This document shows, one piece after another, positions 9,264-18,331 of a stretch of DNA of 64,000 nt. The notes beneath the pieces are model-generated. The model was given only the letters and a program-made list of their open reading frames with translations. It had not been told where the DNA came from and did not search any database. Position 1 is the first letter of the stretch. Each line of letters opens with the position of its first letter. The DNA lies in contig NZ_JBIGIB010000005.1 in the NCBI RefSeq assembly GCF_043555935.1, forward strand, positions 321,395-385,394, in the 5' to 3' direction. Position numbers and translations under genes: made by a program. The stretch is from Pelomonas baiyunensis (GTDB taxonomy: Bacteria > Pseudomonadota > Gammaproteobacteria > Burkholderiales > Burkholderiaceae_C).

Positions 9264-10202
9264 TCAAGGCGTGAGCCTGTGCTTCATCGCTTCGTTGATG
9301 GCCGCGCGAATGGCGGCCACCTGGGCCGCGTTGCATTGCGCGGGCGTGGTGCGCGGGCTGTCGGGGTAGACCTCGGTGGTGGTGGCAAAGCGTGCCCCGG
9401 TGATGGCGGCGCACAGGTTCCAGCGGCTCACCGGGAACTCGATGACGCCGGGCGACTGCAGGGGCTCGCCGATGATGCGGCCCTGGGCGTCGGGCTCCGC
9501 GATGTGGGTCACGCGGGCGACGGCGTCGATGACGGCCCGCTGGAAGGCCGGCTGCGGGTGGTCGATGTCGTCCACGAGGTAGAAACCGTCCTGGATCTCG
9601 CCCGGCTCGAACGGCTTGCCGTCACGCGCGGCCAGCGCGGGGCGGAACTCGGATTCGTCGGTGTCGGTGGTTTCGTGCAGGTCGATGTGCATCAGCACGT
9701 GGCCGCGCAAGGGCGCGAGCAGGGCCACCAGCGCGGCGGACTCGGCCGCCGCACTGTCAGCGCGGAAGTTGCGGTTCGGATCCAGGGCATGGAAGTTCCA
9801 GCGCTGGATGTGCTCGTAGGCCCAGGGGCTGACGCAGGGCACCACCAGCAGGTTGGTCCCGTCCAGCGCCACGCCGGGGTCGCGCAGGAACTCCAGCGCG
9901 CCGTGCACGCCGCTGGTTTCGTAGCCGTGCACGCCGCCGGTGACGACAAGCACCGGCTGGTCGTCACGCCAGTCGCGGCTGCGCACGGCGAGCAAGGGGT
10001 AGGCGTGGCCGTCGTACACGACTTCGCCGTAGCGGTGGATGTCGTACCGGGCGCGCAGCGGCTCCAGCGCGGCCACCACGTCGTCGGCATGGCTGCGCTG
10101 CCGGGGCAGGCGGGCGCGCCAGGCCTGTATGTCGGCCTCGTTCCAGGGGGTGCCGGGCGTGCCGACAGGGTAGAAGGGCGTGGGCGTCATGGGCAGGCTC
10201 AT
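9264..10202 (-). CDS. M14-family zinc carboxypeptidase-like protein
   Basis: A 312-residue cytosolic metallopeptidase of the M14 superfamily. Zinc ligands H92 and E95 lie in GGVHGYETSG, the third ligand is in VLMHIDLHE, and the likely catalytic Glu is in TTEVYPDSP. There is no signal peptide. The start ATG at 10202 overlaps the stop of the upstream DUF885 gene (ATGA), so the two are translationally coupled, and both look like peptide-processing enzymes. The substrate is unknown; family members include carboxypeptidases and succinylglutamate desuccinylase-like deacylases. Confidence 0.87.
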   Translation of the reverse strand: MSLPMTPTPFYPVGTPGTPWNEADIQAWRARLPRQRSHADDVVAALEPLRARYDIHRYGEVVYDGHAYPLLAVRSRDWRDDQPVLVVTGGVHGYETSGVHGALEFLRDPGVALDGTNLLVVPCVSPWAYEHIQRWNFHALDPNRNFRADSAAAESAALVALLAPLRGHVLMHIDLHETTDTDESEFRPALAARDGKPFEPGEIQDGFYLVDDIDHPQPAFQRAVIDAVARVTHIAEPDAQGRIIGEPLQSPGVIEFPVSRWNLCAAITGARFATTTEVYPDSPRTTPAQCNAAQVAAIRAAINEAMKHRLTP

Positions 10203-12046
10203 GGGCGGGCTTTCTCTTGGGTGATCCAGGCTTGCATGCGTTGGTCCAGCAGGGGCAGCGGCATGGCGCCTTGGTCCAGCAGCGCGTTGTGGAAGCGGCG
10301 CAGGTCGAAGCGCGGGCCGAGAGCGGCTTCGGCGCGGCTGCGCAGCTCCAGCATCTTGAGCTTGCCCATCATGTAGCTCAGCGCCTGGCCGGGTTGGGCG
10401 TAGTAGCGGTCGACTTCGGCGGTCATGAAGCCGGCCTCGTGGCCGGTTTGCTCGATCATGTAGGCGATGGCCCGCTCGCGGCTCCAGCCCAAGGCGTGGA
10501 TGCCGGTGTCCACCACCAGCCGCGCGGCGCGAAACATCTGGGCCTGCAGGTGGCCAAAGCGGGTGTAGGGGTCGCGGAACAGGCCGAGCTGCGGGCCCAG
10601 CGTTTCCGCATACAGCGCCCAGCCCTCGCTGAACACCGAGTACTGCGCCTGCCGGCGGAAGGCGGGCAGGTCGCCCAGCTCCACCTGCCGCGCGATTTGC
10701 AGGTGGTGGCCCGGCACCGTCTCGTGGGCCACCAGTGTCTCCATGGCCCATTTCGGGCGGCGTTTGTAGGCGATGACGTTGGCGTTGAACCAGCCGGCCG
10801 TGCCGCCGTCCAGCGACGGGCCGTTGTAGTTGTCGGCCGCGCCTTCGCCGGTGTAGGCCGGCATGCCGCGAATGCCATAGGGCGCGCGTGGCAGTTGCGC
10901 GAAGAGCTTGGGCAGCTCGGGGTCGATGCGCTTGGCGATCGCGCGGTAGCCGTCCAACAGTTCCTCGCCCGACTGGTTGAAGAAGCGCGGCTCGCTGTAG
11001 AGGAACTTCTTGAAGGCCGCGAGGTCGCCGTCGAACCCGGCCTCCACGCGCACCTTGTCCATCTCTGTGCGCAGGCGGGCCACTTCCCGCAGGCCGATGG
11101 CGTGGATGTCGCCCGCGGCCAGCGGCAGGGTGACGTGGCGCAGGATCAGCGCCTCGTAGGCCTTGTCGCCTCCCGGGTAGCCGGACAGCGAGCCGCTCTC
11201 GGGCGCTTTGGGCAGCAATTCGTCGCGCAGCACGGCCAGCAGCTTGCGCTGGGCGGGGTAGACCTGCTCGCGCAACGCGGCCAAGCCCTGGGCCTGGAGC
11301 GACGCTTTGGTGGTGGCGTCCAGGCCGGCGCCCAGGCGCAGGAAGGGTTCGTGGATGGGGCTGCGGGCCGGGTCGTCGGGCAATTGCGCTTCGACCTGCG
11401 CCATCGCGCGCACCAGCACCGGCCGTGCGGTGACCCAGCCCAGGCTCAAGCCCTGGCGCAGGATGGCGATTTCCTGATCCACCCGCGCCGGATAGGCGGC
11501 CAAGCGGGCGAGCCACTGGCGCACTTGGGCCTCGGTGGCCACCGGCACGTTGCGGGCGAGGCCCGCCAGCGCTGACTGCGCGCCGCCCAGCGTGCCCAAG
11601 GTCAGCGTGCGCCAGCCTGCCAGTGCTTGCAGGGCCACCTCCTGTTGCTGGCGCTGGATGAACAGGGCCAGCGAGGTGCGGTCGGTGTCGTTCAGTTGCG
11701 ATGCGTCCACGCGCTGGGCACGGGCCAGCAGGTCGCGCGCCAGCGCGTCGCGTGCGGCCAGGGCGGCGGGGGAGCGGTCAGCCAGGCGGTCGTTGAAGCG
11801 CAAGTCGCCTCGCGCGGTGGCCCATTCCGGCTGGGCGCGGCTCTCGGCGTCCCAGGCTTCGTCGAACAGTGCCTGCAGCGCACGCGACGCGGCGGTGGCG
11901 GATGTGGGCGCGGGCGTGGGCGAGGAGGCCGGCACGCCCTGGCTGTGCGTTGCGGTTGGGGTGGGCGGTGTGGCGGTGGTGTGGGCCGCGCACACCAGGT
12001 GCAGGCCCGTGATCAGGGCGGCGGCGAGGGTCTGGCGCAAGTGCAT
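10199..12046 (-). CDS. DUF885 family protein, exported putative metallopeptidase
   Basis: A 615-residue protein with an N-terminal signal sequence (about 1-22) followed by an Ala/Thr/Pro-rich linker, then the DUF885 fold. The HETVPGHHLQ motif (H441, E442, H447, H448) is the zinc-binding signature of this family and supports peptidase activity, probably in the periplasm. The coupled M14 gene downstream strengthens a peptide-degradation role. Length is usual for the family. It is divergent from pdxA. Confidence 0.87.
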   Translation of the reverse strand: MHLRQTLAAALITGLHLVCAAHTTATPPTPTATHSQGVPASSPTPAPTSATAASRALQALFDEAWDAESRAQPEWATARGDLRFNDRLADRSPAALAARDALARDLLARAQRVDASQLNDTDRTSLALFIQRQQQEVALQALAGWRTLTLGTLGGAQSALAGLARNVPVATEAQVRQWLARLAAYPARVDQEIAILRQGLSLGWVTARPVLVRAMAQVEAQLPDDPARSPIHEPFLRLGAGLDATTKASLQAQGLAALREQVYPAQRKLLAVLRDELLPKAPESGSLSGYPGGDKAYEALILRHVTLPLAAGDIHAIGLREVARLRTEMDKVRVEAGFDGDLAAFKKFLYSEPRFFNQSGEELLDGYRAIAKRIDPELPKLFAQLPRAPYGIRGMPAYTGEGAADNYNGPSLDGGTAGWFNANVIAYKRRPKWAMETLVAHETVPGHHLQIARQVELGDLPAFRRQAQYSVFSEGWALYAETLGPQLGLFRDPYTRFGHLQAQMFRAARLVVDTGIHALGWSRERAIAYMIEQTGHEAGFMTAEVDRYYAQPGQALSYMMGKLKMLELRSRAEAALGPRFDLRRFHNALLDQGAMPLPLLDQRMQAWITQEKARP

Positions 12047-12112
12047 CTCCGGGGCCGGATGGGCCGGCGCGCAGTCTGCCAGCGGGCCTGCGGGGTGATG
12101 AAAGAATGCTGC

Positions 12113-13123
12113 ATGACTCCGGACAACTCCCTAGCCCTGCCGCTGTTGGTGACCCAAGGCGACCCCTGCGGCATCGGCCCTGAAATCATTGCCAAGCTGT
12201 GGCATCAAGCCCGCCCGACCGATGCCGTGGTCGTCGGCGACGTGGCCGTGATGCGCCGTGCGGTGCGGCAGGTGGGTGTCGATTTGGCGGTGGCGGTGTT
12301 GGACGATCCGGCCGAGGTGGCCAGCGTGCCGCCCCGTTGCGTGCCGGTGTGGCAACCGCCCGGCTTGCCGGCCGATGTGGCGGCGCTGCCCATGGGCCAG
12401 GTGTCTGCGGCCGCAGGCGCCGCGGCGGTGGCGTGCATCGAGGCGGCCGTGGCCTGTGTGCAGGCGGGCCGGGGGCGTGCCGTGGTGACGGCGCCTTTGC
12501 ACAAGGAGGCGTTGCACGCCGCGGGCTCGGTGTACCCGGGTCACACCGAGATGTTGCAAGCCCTGGCCGGGGGTGTGCCGGTGCGCATGATGCTGGCCAA
12601 CGACGAGCTGCGCACCGTGCTGGTGACCATCCACTGCTCGGTGCGCGAGGCCATTGAGCAGGTGACCCGCGCATCGGTGCTGGACACCCTGCGCATCACC
12701 GATGCCGCGCTGCGCCGCATGGGCTGGGCGTCGCCCCGGGTGGCAGTGGCGGGTTTGAACCCCCATGCCGGCGAAGGCGGCTTGTTCGGGGATGAAGAGC
12801 AGCAGCACATTGCCCCGGCGATTGCCGACGCCCGTGCCGAAGGCATTGATGCGAGCGGCCCGTTCGCACCGGACACGGTCTTCATGCGTGCGCGGCGGGG
12901 CGAGTTCGATGTGGTGGTGGCCATGCTGCACGACCATGGTCTCATCCCGGTGAAGTACCTGGGCGTGGAGCAGGGCGTGAACGTGACGCTGGGTCTGCCG
13001 TTCGTGCGCACCAGCCCGGATCACGGCACCGCATTCGACATCGCCGGCCGTGGCGTGGCGGACGCCTCCAGCCTGCACGCCGCGCTGCATATGGCACGCC
13101 GTTTGAGCGGCGCGGCGAGTTAG
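12113..13123 (+). CDS. pdxA: 4-hydroxythreonine-4-phosphate dehydrogenase
   Basis: A 336-residue NAD-dependent dehydrogenase of DXP-dependent pyridoxal 5'-phosphate biosynthesis. It oxidises 4-phosphohydroxy-L-threonine, giving the aminoacetone phosphate precursor used by PdxJ. Signatures: GDPCGIGPEI near the N-terminus, APLHKEAL and GHTEML (metal His), and HDHGLIPVKYLG. I use ATG 12113; an in-frame ATG at 12098 would add only five residues (MKECC). The 3' end is 12 bases from the convergent DUF1631 gene. Confidence 0.95.
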   Translation: MTPDNSLALPLLVTQGDPCGIGPEIIAKLWHQARPTDAVVVGDVAVMRRAVRQVGVDLAVAVLDDPAEVASVPPRCVPVWQPPGLPADVAALPMGQVSAAAGAAAVACIEAAVACVQAGRGRAVVTAPLHKEALHAAGSVYPGHTEMLQALAGGVPVRMMLANDELRTVLVTIHCSVREAIEQVTRASVLDTLRITDAALRRMGWASPRVAVAGLNPHAGEGGLFGDEEQQHIAPAIADARAEGIDASGPFAPDTVFMRARRGEFDVVVAMLHDHGLIPVKYLGVEQGVNVTLGLPFVRTSPDHGTAFDIAGRGVADASSLHAALHMARRLSGAAS

Positions 13124-13135
13124 CCGCGCTGCGGC

Positions 13136-15553
13136 TTAGCGGCCGCTGCCCAGCGCCGCCAACTGCGCGCGAGCCCGCGCGGTGGCGCGCTCCAGCAGGT
13201 GGGCCGGCTCGTAGGCGCGCATGCGCCCGGCCTCGCACAGCTTGCGCAACATGCGGGCCGTCATGGTGACGGTTTCCTGGTGGCGGCTGCCGTGCGTGAA
13301 GATGAAGAAGCTGCGGCCTGCGCTCACGTGCGCCAGGCGCACCTTCTGCCAGTGCTCGCCGGTGTGCATCTGGTAGGCGAACCCGATCTGCAGGTTGTCC
13401 ATCAGCGACGCACCCGCCGCGGCCTCGACCGGGGCTTCGGCAGGCGGCAGGCCGTCGATGGAAATGTCCACCGCGGTCAGCGGGGCGGCGGCGGCCTCGG
13501 CGTCGTTGCCTGACAGGTCCAGGTCCAGCTCGCCGTTCCAGTCAACGCCGGACTCCTCCACCAGGCCCAGGCTCTTGGCCTCGGCCGGGGTCAGGCGTTG
13601 GCTGGCGTCCAGTTCACCGGGCGCGGTTTCGCCAGCGACAGGGCGGGCGAGGTCGGCTTCCGCCGGCGGCGCGACGCCGAAGATCTGGTCCAGCTGCTTG
13701 ATCAGCAGGTTGGTGTCGAGCGCGCTGGGCGCCTGACCCTTGAGCGATTCCGCGTGGGCTGGCAGCAGGGCGCCGAAAAAGTCTTTGCGCGGCGCGTCGG
13801 GCCACCGGATCAGGTCCAGCCCCTCGTTGAGGGTGCGCATGAGGTTGGGCAACTCGCGCAGGAAGTCTGCCCGCGCCGCCGTGCCGCCCTTGGGCTGCAC
13901 GCTCATCACCAGGGTGCGGCCGAGTTGCCGCAGGCGCAGCGCGCGTTCGGGTGCGCCTTCGCGCGAAGCCAGCACGATGGCCTGGCTCCACACCTGCGCC
14001 AGGAAGTTCCGCAGGAACTCCTGCATCGGCACCTTGGCCAGTTGCTGCTGCAACTGAAGGGCGTAGCGCTGCTGCAGCCGCAGGTCGGTCTCACGCCGCT
14101 CCACCACGGCGGCGGCGTCACCCGCGGCCTTCAGGGTGTTGCGGGTCTGCTCGGTGATGAAGGCTTCCAGCGCATCGAGCTTGGCCGTGTAAACGTCCAT
14201 GCGGTCGAAGTCGCCGCTGGCCACGTCTTGCACCAGGTCGCGCACGTGGGCCAGGAAGGAGCGGCCGGGGTCGTCGCTGAAGTCGTCGAACGCGCAGGCC
14301 AGCGATGCCATGCGGTTGACGAACTGACGCACCGGGTGGCGGCGCGACGAGAAAAAGGTTTCGTCGCCCAGCGCCACGCGCAGCACGGGCAACTGCAACC
14401 GGGCGAGCAGGCGCGCCATCTGGGGCGGCACCTTGGGGTCGGCCAGGATCTGATCGAACAGGCCGGCCACCACGTCGATGACCATGTGATCCAGCCGGCC
14501 GGTGGCCATCTGGCGCAGTTCATCCCGGTGCTGGTGGATCAGGTTGGTGGGCACCGGCATCTGGCCCCACATGCTGGTGCTGAGGTCGCCGCTGACGGTG
14601 TCGCCGCCCAGGCGACCTGAGCCCGTGGTGTCGAGGCTGCTCGTGTCGAACGTGGGTGGTGCTGAGGCCAGGCGGCGCAGCAGATCCATCATCTGCGGCT
14701 CGACACGCCCCAAGCCGCCGCCACCTCCACCGCCTCCCATGCCGCCACCGCGCCCGCCGGCGCCCATGCCGCCGCCAAAGCCCGTGCTGCGCGACGGGCC
14801 GCCAAGCGCGCCCGGCGTGGTTTGGGCGTAGCCGCCGCGCGTCGACAAACTGCCGTGGCCCGAGTCCAGGTCACCGTGTTGGGTGCTGGACCCCAGGCCG
14901 CCGTAGCGCGATGCGCCGCTGTCCGGCGTGGCGCGCACGCGCAGGTCTTGGGGGCGCAACCCGCGCGAGCGCAGCAACTCGGCGATGTCACCGTAGCAGG
15001 CGCGCATCTCCTGGGCCAAGGCGCGGGTGAGTTCGTCCGTCAGCGTCTGCCGGGTTTGCGGGTCGTCCGTGATGCTCTGGATGGCGTCCAGCAGGCCTTG
15101 CGCAATCAACTCCGGCCGCAGCGGGTTGCGCTCGCCGACCTGAATGCCGCTGACGTACGACTCGACTTCGCGCAACTCCCACTCGCAGTGGTGGCCAATG
15201 GCCAGCCCGATGCGGTCTGCCGCCACCAGGTTGTCGACCTGGTCGTCGTCCATCAACGACAACTCACCCCATTCCTTGCGGGCCGGCGCCGCCGCCGCGG
15301 GCTTGTCATCACCCTGCTCGGCCGCCACCTGGCGGCGCAGGCTTTGCACGAACCGCTGCGAAAACACGCCTTGCTGCTGGCGGAACACGAATTGCGCGGC
15401 CAGCAGGGCGTCGCGGCGCTTGATCTCGCCGGCTGACAGCGCGGACAGCCCCAAGCCTTCCGCACAGCGCTCCGCCGCCTGCTCGCCCGCAATGCGAATG
15501 CGGGTGAGGGAGGCTTCCAGGTGCGGGTTCAGGCGGATCTCGGGCGCGTTCAT
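13136..15553 (-). CDS. DUF1631 family protein
   Basis: An 805-residue protein of the DUF1631 family, found mainly in beta- and gammaproteobacteria. No signal peptide or membrane segment is seen. A Gly-rich low-complexity segment lies around residues 245-285 (for example GGMGAGGRGGGMGGGG) and splits the conserved N-terminal helical part (about 20-230) from the long C-terminal part. The C-terminal region (about 700-790, with WQKVRLAHVSAGRSFFIFTH) looks like a PilZ-type beta barrel. A PilZ-like end would suggest cyclic-di-GMP-linked regulation, but that is inference. Some databases mislabel members as thymidine phosphorylase; nothing here supports that. Confidence 0.82.
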   Translation of the reverse strand: MNAPEIRLNPHLEASLTRIRIAGEQAAERCAEGLGLSALSAGEIKRRDALLAAQFVFRQQQGVFSQRFVQSLRRQVAAEQGDDKPAAAAPARKEWGELSLMDDDQVDNLVAADRIGLAIGHHCEWELREVESYVSGIQVGERNPLRPELIAQGLLDAIQSITDDPQTRQTLTDELTRALAQEMRACYGDIAELLRSRGLRPQDLRVRATPDSGASRYGGLGSSTQHGDLDSGHGSLSTRGGYAQTTPGALGGPSRSTGFGGGMGAGGRGGGMGGGGGGGGLGRVEPQMMDLLRRLASAPPTFDTSSLDTTGSGRLGGDTVSGDLSTSMWGQMPVPTNLIHQHRDELRQMATGRLDHMVIDVVAGLFDQILADPKVPPQMARLLARLQLPVLRVALGDETFFSSRRHPVRQFVNRMASLACAFDDFSDDPGRSFLAHVRDLVQDVASGDFDRMDVYTAKLDALEAFITEQTRNTLKAAGDAAAVVERRETDLRLQQRYALQLQQQLAKVPMQEFLRNFLAQVWSQAIVLASREGAPERALRLRQLGRTLVMSVQPKGGTAARADFLRELPNLMRTLNEGLDLIRWPDAPRKDFFGALLPAHAESLKGQAPSALDTNLLIKQLDQIFGVAPPAEADLARPVAGETAPGELDASQRLTPAEAKSLGLVEESGVDWNGELDLDLSGNDAEAAAAPLTAVDISIDGLPPAEAPVEAAAGASLMDNLQIGFAYQMHTGEHWQKVRLAHVSAGRSFFIFTHGSRHQETVTMTARMLRKLCEAGRMRAYEPAHLLERATARARAQLAALGSGR

Positions 15554-15634
15554 TGATAAAACCAGCGCAAACAGCTTTCAAAGTATCGCGCTTGGGTCGA
15601 GCGACAGGCTTTGCAGGCGCGCCAACTTGGTGGC

Positions 15635-15667
15635 AAAAAAAAGCCCGGTAACCATTGCTTACCGGGC
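15635..15667 (-). terminator. Rho-independent terminator of mscL
   Basis: A perfect 9-bp inverted repeat (GCCCGGTAA at 15643-15651, TTACCGGGC at 15659-15667, 7-base loop). On the minus strand it is followed by eight T residues (15635-15642). It lies 20 bases after the mscL stop and before the DUF1631 gene, so it separates the two minus-strand genes. Confidence 0.93.
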
Positions 15668-15686
15668 GGTCAGTCCATCCGGCAGC

Positions 15687-16112
15687 TTAGCGCTTCAGCG
15701 AATCCCGGATTTCGCGGAGCAATTGGATGTCTTCCGGCGTCGGGGGCGGCTCGGCGGGGGCGGCCGGCGCGGCGTCCGGTGCGCGCTTCAGGCGGTTGAT
15801 CTGCTTGATCATCAGGAAGATGACGAAGGCCAGGATCATGAAGTTCAAGGACACGGTGATGAAGCTTCCGTAGGCGAGCACAGCGCCTTCCTTTTTGGCT
15901 TCTGCCAGCGTGGTGGCGGTTTGCCCGGCCAGCGGGATGAAGTAATTGCTGAAATCCAGCCCGCCGAACACCTTGCTGACCACCGGCATGATCACGTCGC
16001 CCACCAAGGAGTCGACGATCTTGCCGAACGCGCCGCCGATGATCACACCGACGGCCAAGTCGACCACGTTGCCTTTGACTGCAAATTCTTTGAATTCTGA
16101 AAAGAAGCTCAT
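15687..16112 (-). CDS. mscL: Large-conductance mechanosensitive channel
   Basis: A 141-residue inner-membrane channel that opens under membrane tension and releases solutes on hypo-osmotic shock. Hallmarks: N-terminal SFFSEFKEFAVKGNVVDLAV amphipathic helix and pore helix GVIIGGAFGKIVDSLVGD, a periplasmic loop, a second helix (FITVSLNFMILAFVIFLMI) and the C-terminal helix ending DIQLLREIRDSL. I chose ATG 16112, which has a GGGAGG site just upstream, over the 18-residue longer frame. It is divergent from petA with about 180 bases between starts. Confidence 0.97.
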   Translation of the reverse strand: MSFFSEFKEFAVKGNVVDLAVGVIIGGAFGKIVDSLVGDVIMPVVSKVFGGLDFSNYFIPLAGQTATTLAEAKKEGAVLAYGSFITVSLNFMILAFVIFLMIKQINRLKRAPDAAPAAPAEPPPTPEDIQLLREIRDSLKR

Positions 16113-16289
16113 CCGTTCCTCCCGGTTAGCGCTATCGAAGTCCCAAATTCTGCATGTTCGCGCCAAGCTGCGAGGGGTTGAAGGCGGGTAAACCTGTGTC
16201 CAGCCGTACGCGGGACCGGGCTGCCCGCCGATTGGCGTCCGCTAGAATCCCGAGTTGCCCCTGATCAGAAGTCTCTTTAGAGGACCCTC

Positions 16290-16886
16290 ATGAGTGACCA
16301 GCAAGTGGACCAAGGCAAGCGTACCTGGTTGATTGCAACCGGCTGCGCTGGCGCCGTGGGCGGTGTCGCGACCGCTGTGCCTTTCGTCAGCACGTTTGCG
16401 CCGAGCGAGCGCGCCAAGGCTGCCGGCGCCCCCGTCGAGGTCGACATCTCCGGCATCAAGCCCGGTGAAAAGCTCACCGTCGAATGGCGCGGCAAGCCCG
16501 TGTGGATCGTCCGTCGGACGGCCGAGCAGGTCGAGGCCCTCAAGAAGAACGACGCCCAGCTGGCCGATCCGAATTCCGATCGCAAGGCGTACCCGACGCC
16601 GGATTACGCCAAGAACGGTCACCGCTCGATCAAGCCCGAGTATTTCGTGGCGGTGGGTATTTGCTCTCACCTCGGTTGCTCGCCCAGCGACAAGTTCGCT
16701 TCGGGCCCGCAGCCGTCGCTGCCGGACGACTGGACGGGCGGCTTCCTGTGCCCTTGCCACGGCTCCACGTTCGACATGGCTGGCCGTGTGTTCAAGAACA
16801 AGCCCGCGCCGGACAACCTCGAAGTGCCCCCCCACATGTATCTCTCCGACGCCAAGCTGCTGATCGGCGAGGACAAGAAGGCCTAA
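16290..16886 (+). CDS. petA: Ubiquinol-cytochrome c reductase, Rieske iron-sulfur subunit
   Basis: A 198-residue Rieske protein of the cytochrome bc1 complex; it takes the first electron from ubiquinol at the Qo site and passes it to cytochrome c1. The [2Fe-2S] ligand boxes are CSHLGC and CPCHGS, including the disulfide Cys pair. The N-terminal anchor (about 13-35) is preceded by GKRTWLIATG, a Tat-like signal with KR instead of RR. An upstream TAGAAT at 16243-16248 may be the -10 element of the petABC promoter. petB follows after 18 bases. Confidence 0.97.
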   Translation: MSDQQVDQGKRTWLIATGCAGAVGGVATAVPFVSTFAPSERAKAAGAPVEVDISGIKPGEKLTVEWRGKPVWIVRRTAEQVEALKKNDAQLADPNSDRKAYPTPDYAKNGHRSIKPEYFVAVGICSHLGCSPSDKFASGPQPSLPDDWTGGFLCPCHGSTFDMAGRVFKNKPAPDNLEVPPHMYLSDAKLLIGEDKKA

Positions 16887-16904
16887 CAGGAAACGGGACG
16901 AGAC

Positions 16905-18311
16905 ATGGCTGAATTCAAAGAAGCTCCCGCAGGCGCCTCGGTTGGCGTGAAGACCATGACCTGGTTGGAGAACCGGTTCCCGACCGCGTTCGACGCCTAC
17001 AAGGTCCACATGTCGGAGTACTACGCGCCGAAGAATTTCAACTGGTGGTACATCTTCGGTTCGCTGGCCCTGTTGGTGCTGGTGATCCAGATCGTCACCG
17101 GCATCTTCCTGGTGATGCACTACAAGCCGGACGCCGCCCTCGCATTCGCGTCGGTGGAGTACATCATGCGTGATGTGCCCTGGGGCTGGCTGATCCGCTA
17201 CATGCACAGCACGGGTGCGTCGGCGTTCTTCGTCGTCGTTTACCTGCACATGTTCCGTGGCCTTATCTACGGCAGCTACCGCAAGCCGCGCGAACTGGTC
17301 TGGATCTTTGGCTGCGCGATCTTCCTGTGCCTGATGGCTGAAGCCTTCATGGGCTACCTGCTGCCCTGGGGCCAGATGTCTTACTGGGGTGCTCAGGTGA
17401 TCGTGAACCTGTTCGCCGCGGTGCCGTTTGTCGGTCCGGATCTGGCACTGATGATCCGCGGCGACTACGTGGTGGGCGACGCCACGCTGAACCGCTTCTT
17501 CAGCTTCCACGTCATCGCCGTGCCGCTGGTGCTGTTGGGTCTGGTGGTGGCGCACTTGCTGGCGCTGCACGATGTGGGTTCGAACAACCCGGACGGCGTC
17601 GAGATCAAGAAGGGCCCGAAGAACGCGCAAGGCAAGCCGCTGGACGGCGTGCCGTTCCACCCGTTCTACACGGTGCACGACATCTACGGCGTGTGCCTGT
17701 TCCTGATGGTGTTCACTGCCATCATCTTCTTCGCACCGGAGCTGGGTGGCTACTTCCTGGAGTACAACAACTTTATCCCGGCCGACCCGCTGAAGACGCC
17801 GGCGCACATCGCCCCGGTGTGGTACTTCACGCCGTTCTACTCGATGCTGCGTGCGACGACCGACGTGATGGTCAACGTGCTGTGCGGCGTGATCGGTCTG
17901 GCGGCCGTGGTGAGCTTCCTCAAGGGCAAGTTCGGTGGTGGCGCCAAGATTGCGCTGCTGGTGGCGGCTGCAGGGCTGATCTTCCTGCTCAAGGTGTTCG
18001 ACGCGAAGTTCTGGGGCGTCGTCGTCATGGGCGGCGCGGTCGTGATCCTGTTCTTCCTGCCCTGGCTGGACCACAGCCCGGTCAAGTCGATCCGTTATCG
18101 CCCGGAATGGCACAAGTACGTGTACGCCGTGTTTGTCGTGTTCTTCCTGTGGCTGGGCTACCTGGGCATCCAGCCGCCCAGCGACATGGGCACCCTGGTG
18201 GCGCAGGTCGGCACCCTGTTCTACTTCGGCTTCTTCCTGCTGATGCCCTGGTGGAGCCGACTGGGCACGCCCAAGGCAGTGCCTGATCGTGTGACTTTCC
18301 ACGCCCACTGA
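16905..18311 (+). CDS. petB: Ubiquinol-cytochrome c reductase, cytochrome b subunit
   Basis: A 468-residue integral membrane cytochrome b carrying hemes bL and bH and both quinone sites. Axial His pairs are H101/H115 in helix B and H202/H217 in helix D, with 14 residues between the last two. The Qo-site motif is PVWY (residues 304-307), not the common PEWY. About nine helices are visible, including a long C-terminal extension with hydrophobic stretches at about 346-364, 370-386, 406-421 and 432-449. Sits between petA and petC with short gaps, as in most Burkholderiales. Confidence 0.97.
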   Translation: MAEFKEAPAGASVGVKTMTWLENRFPTAFDAYKVHMSEYYAPKNFNWWYIFGSLALLVLVIQIVTGIFLVMHYKPDAALAFASVEYIMRDVPWGWLIRYMHSTGASAFFVVVYLHMFRGLIYGSYRKPRELVWIFGCAIFLCLMAEAFMGYLLPWGQMSYWGAQVIVNLFAAVPFVGPDLALMIRGDYVVGDATLNRFFSFHVIAVPLVLLGLVVAHLLALHDVGSNNPDGVEIKKGPKNAQGKPLDGVPFHPFYTVHDIYGVCLFLMVFTAIIFFAPELGGYFLEYNNFIPADPLKTPAHIAPVWYFTPFYSMLRATTDVMVNVLCGVIGLAAVVSFLKGKFGGGAKIALLVAAAGLIFLLKVFDAKFWGVVVMGGAVVILFFLPWLDHSPVKSIRYRPEWHKYVYAVFVVFFLWLGYLGIQPPSDMGTLVAQVGTLFYFGFFLLMPWWSRLGTPKAVPDRVTFHAH

Positions 18312-18331
18312 GCCGCGGAGACAGAACAGAT

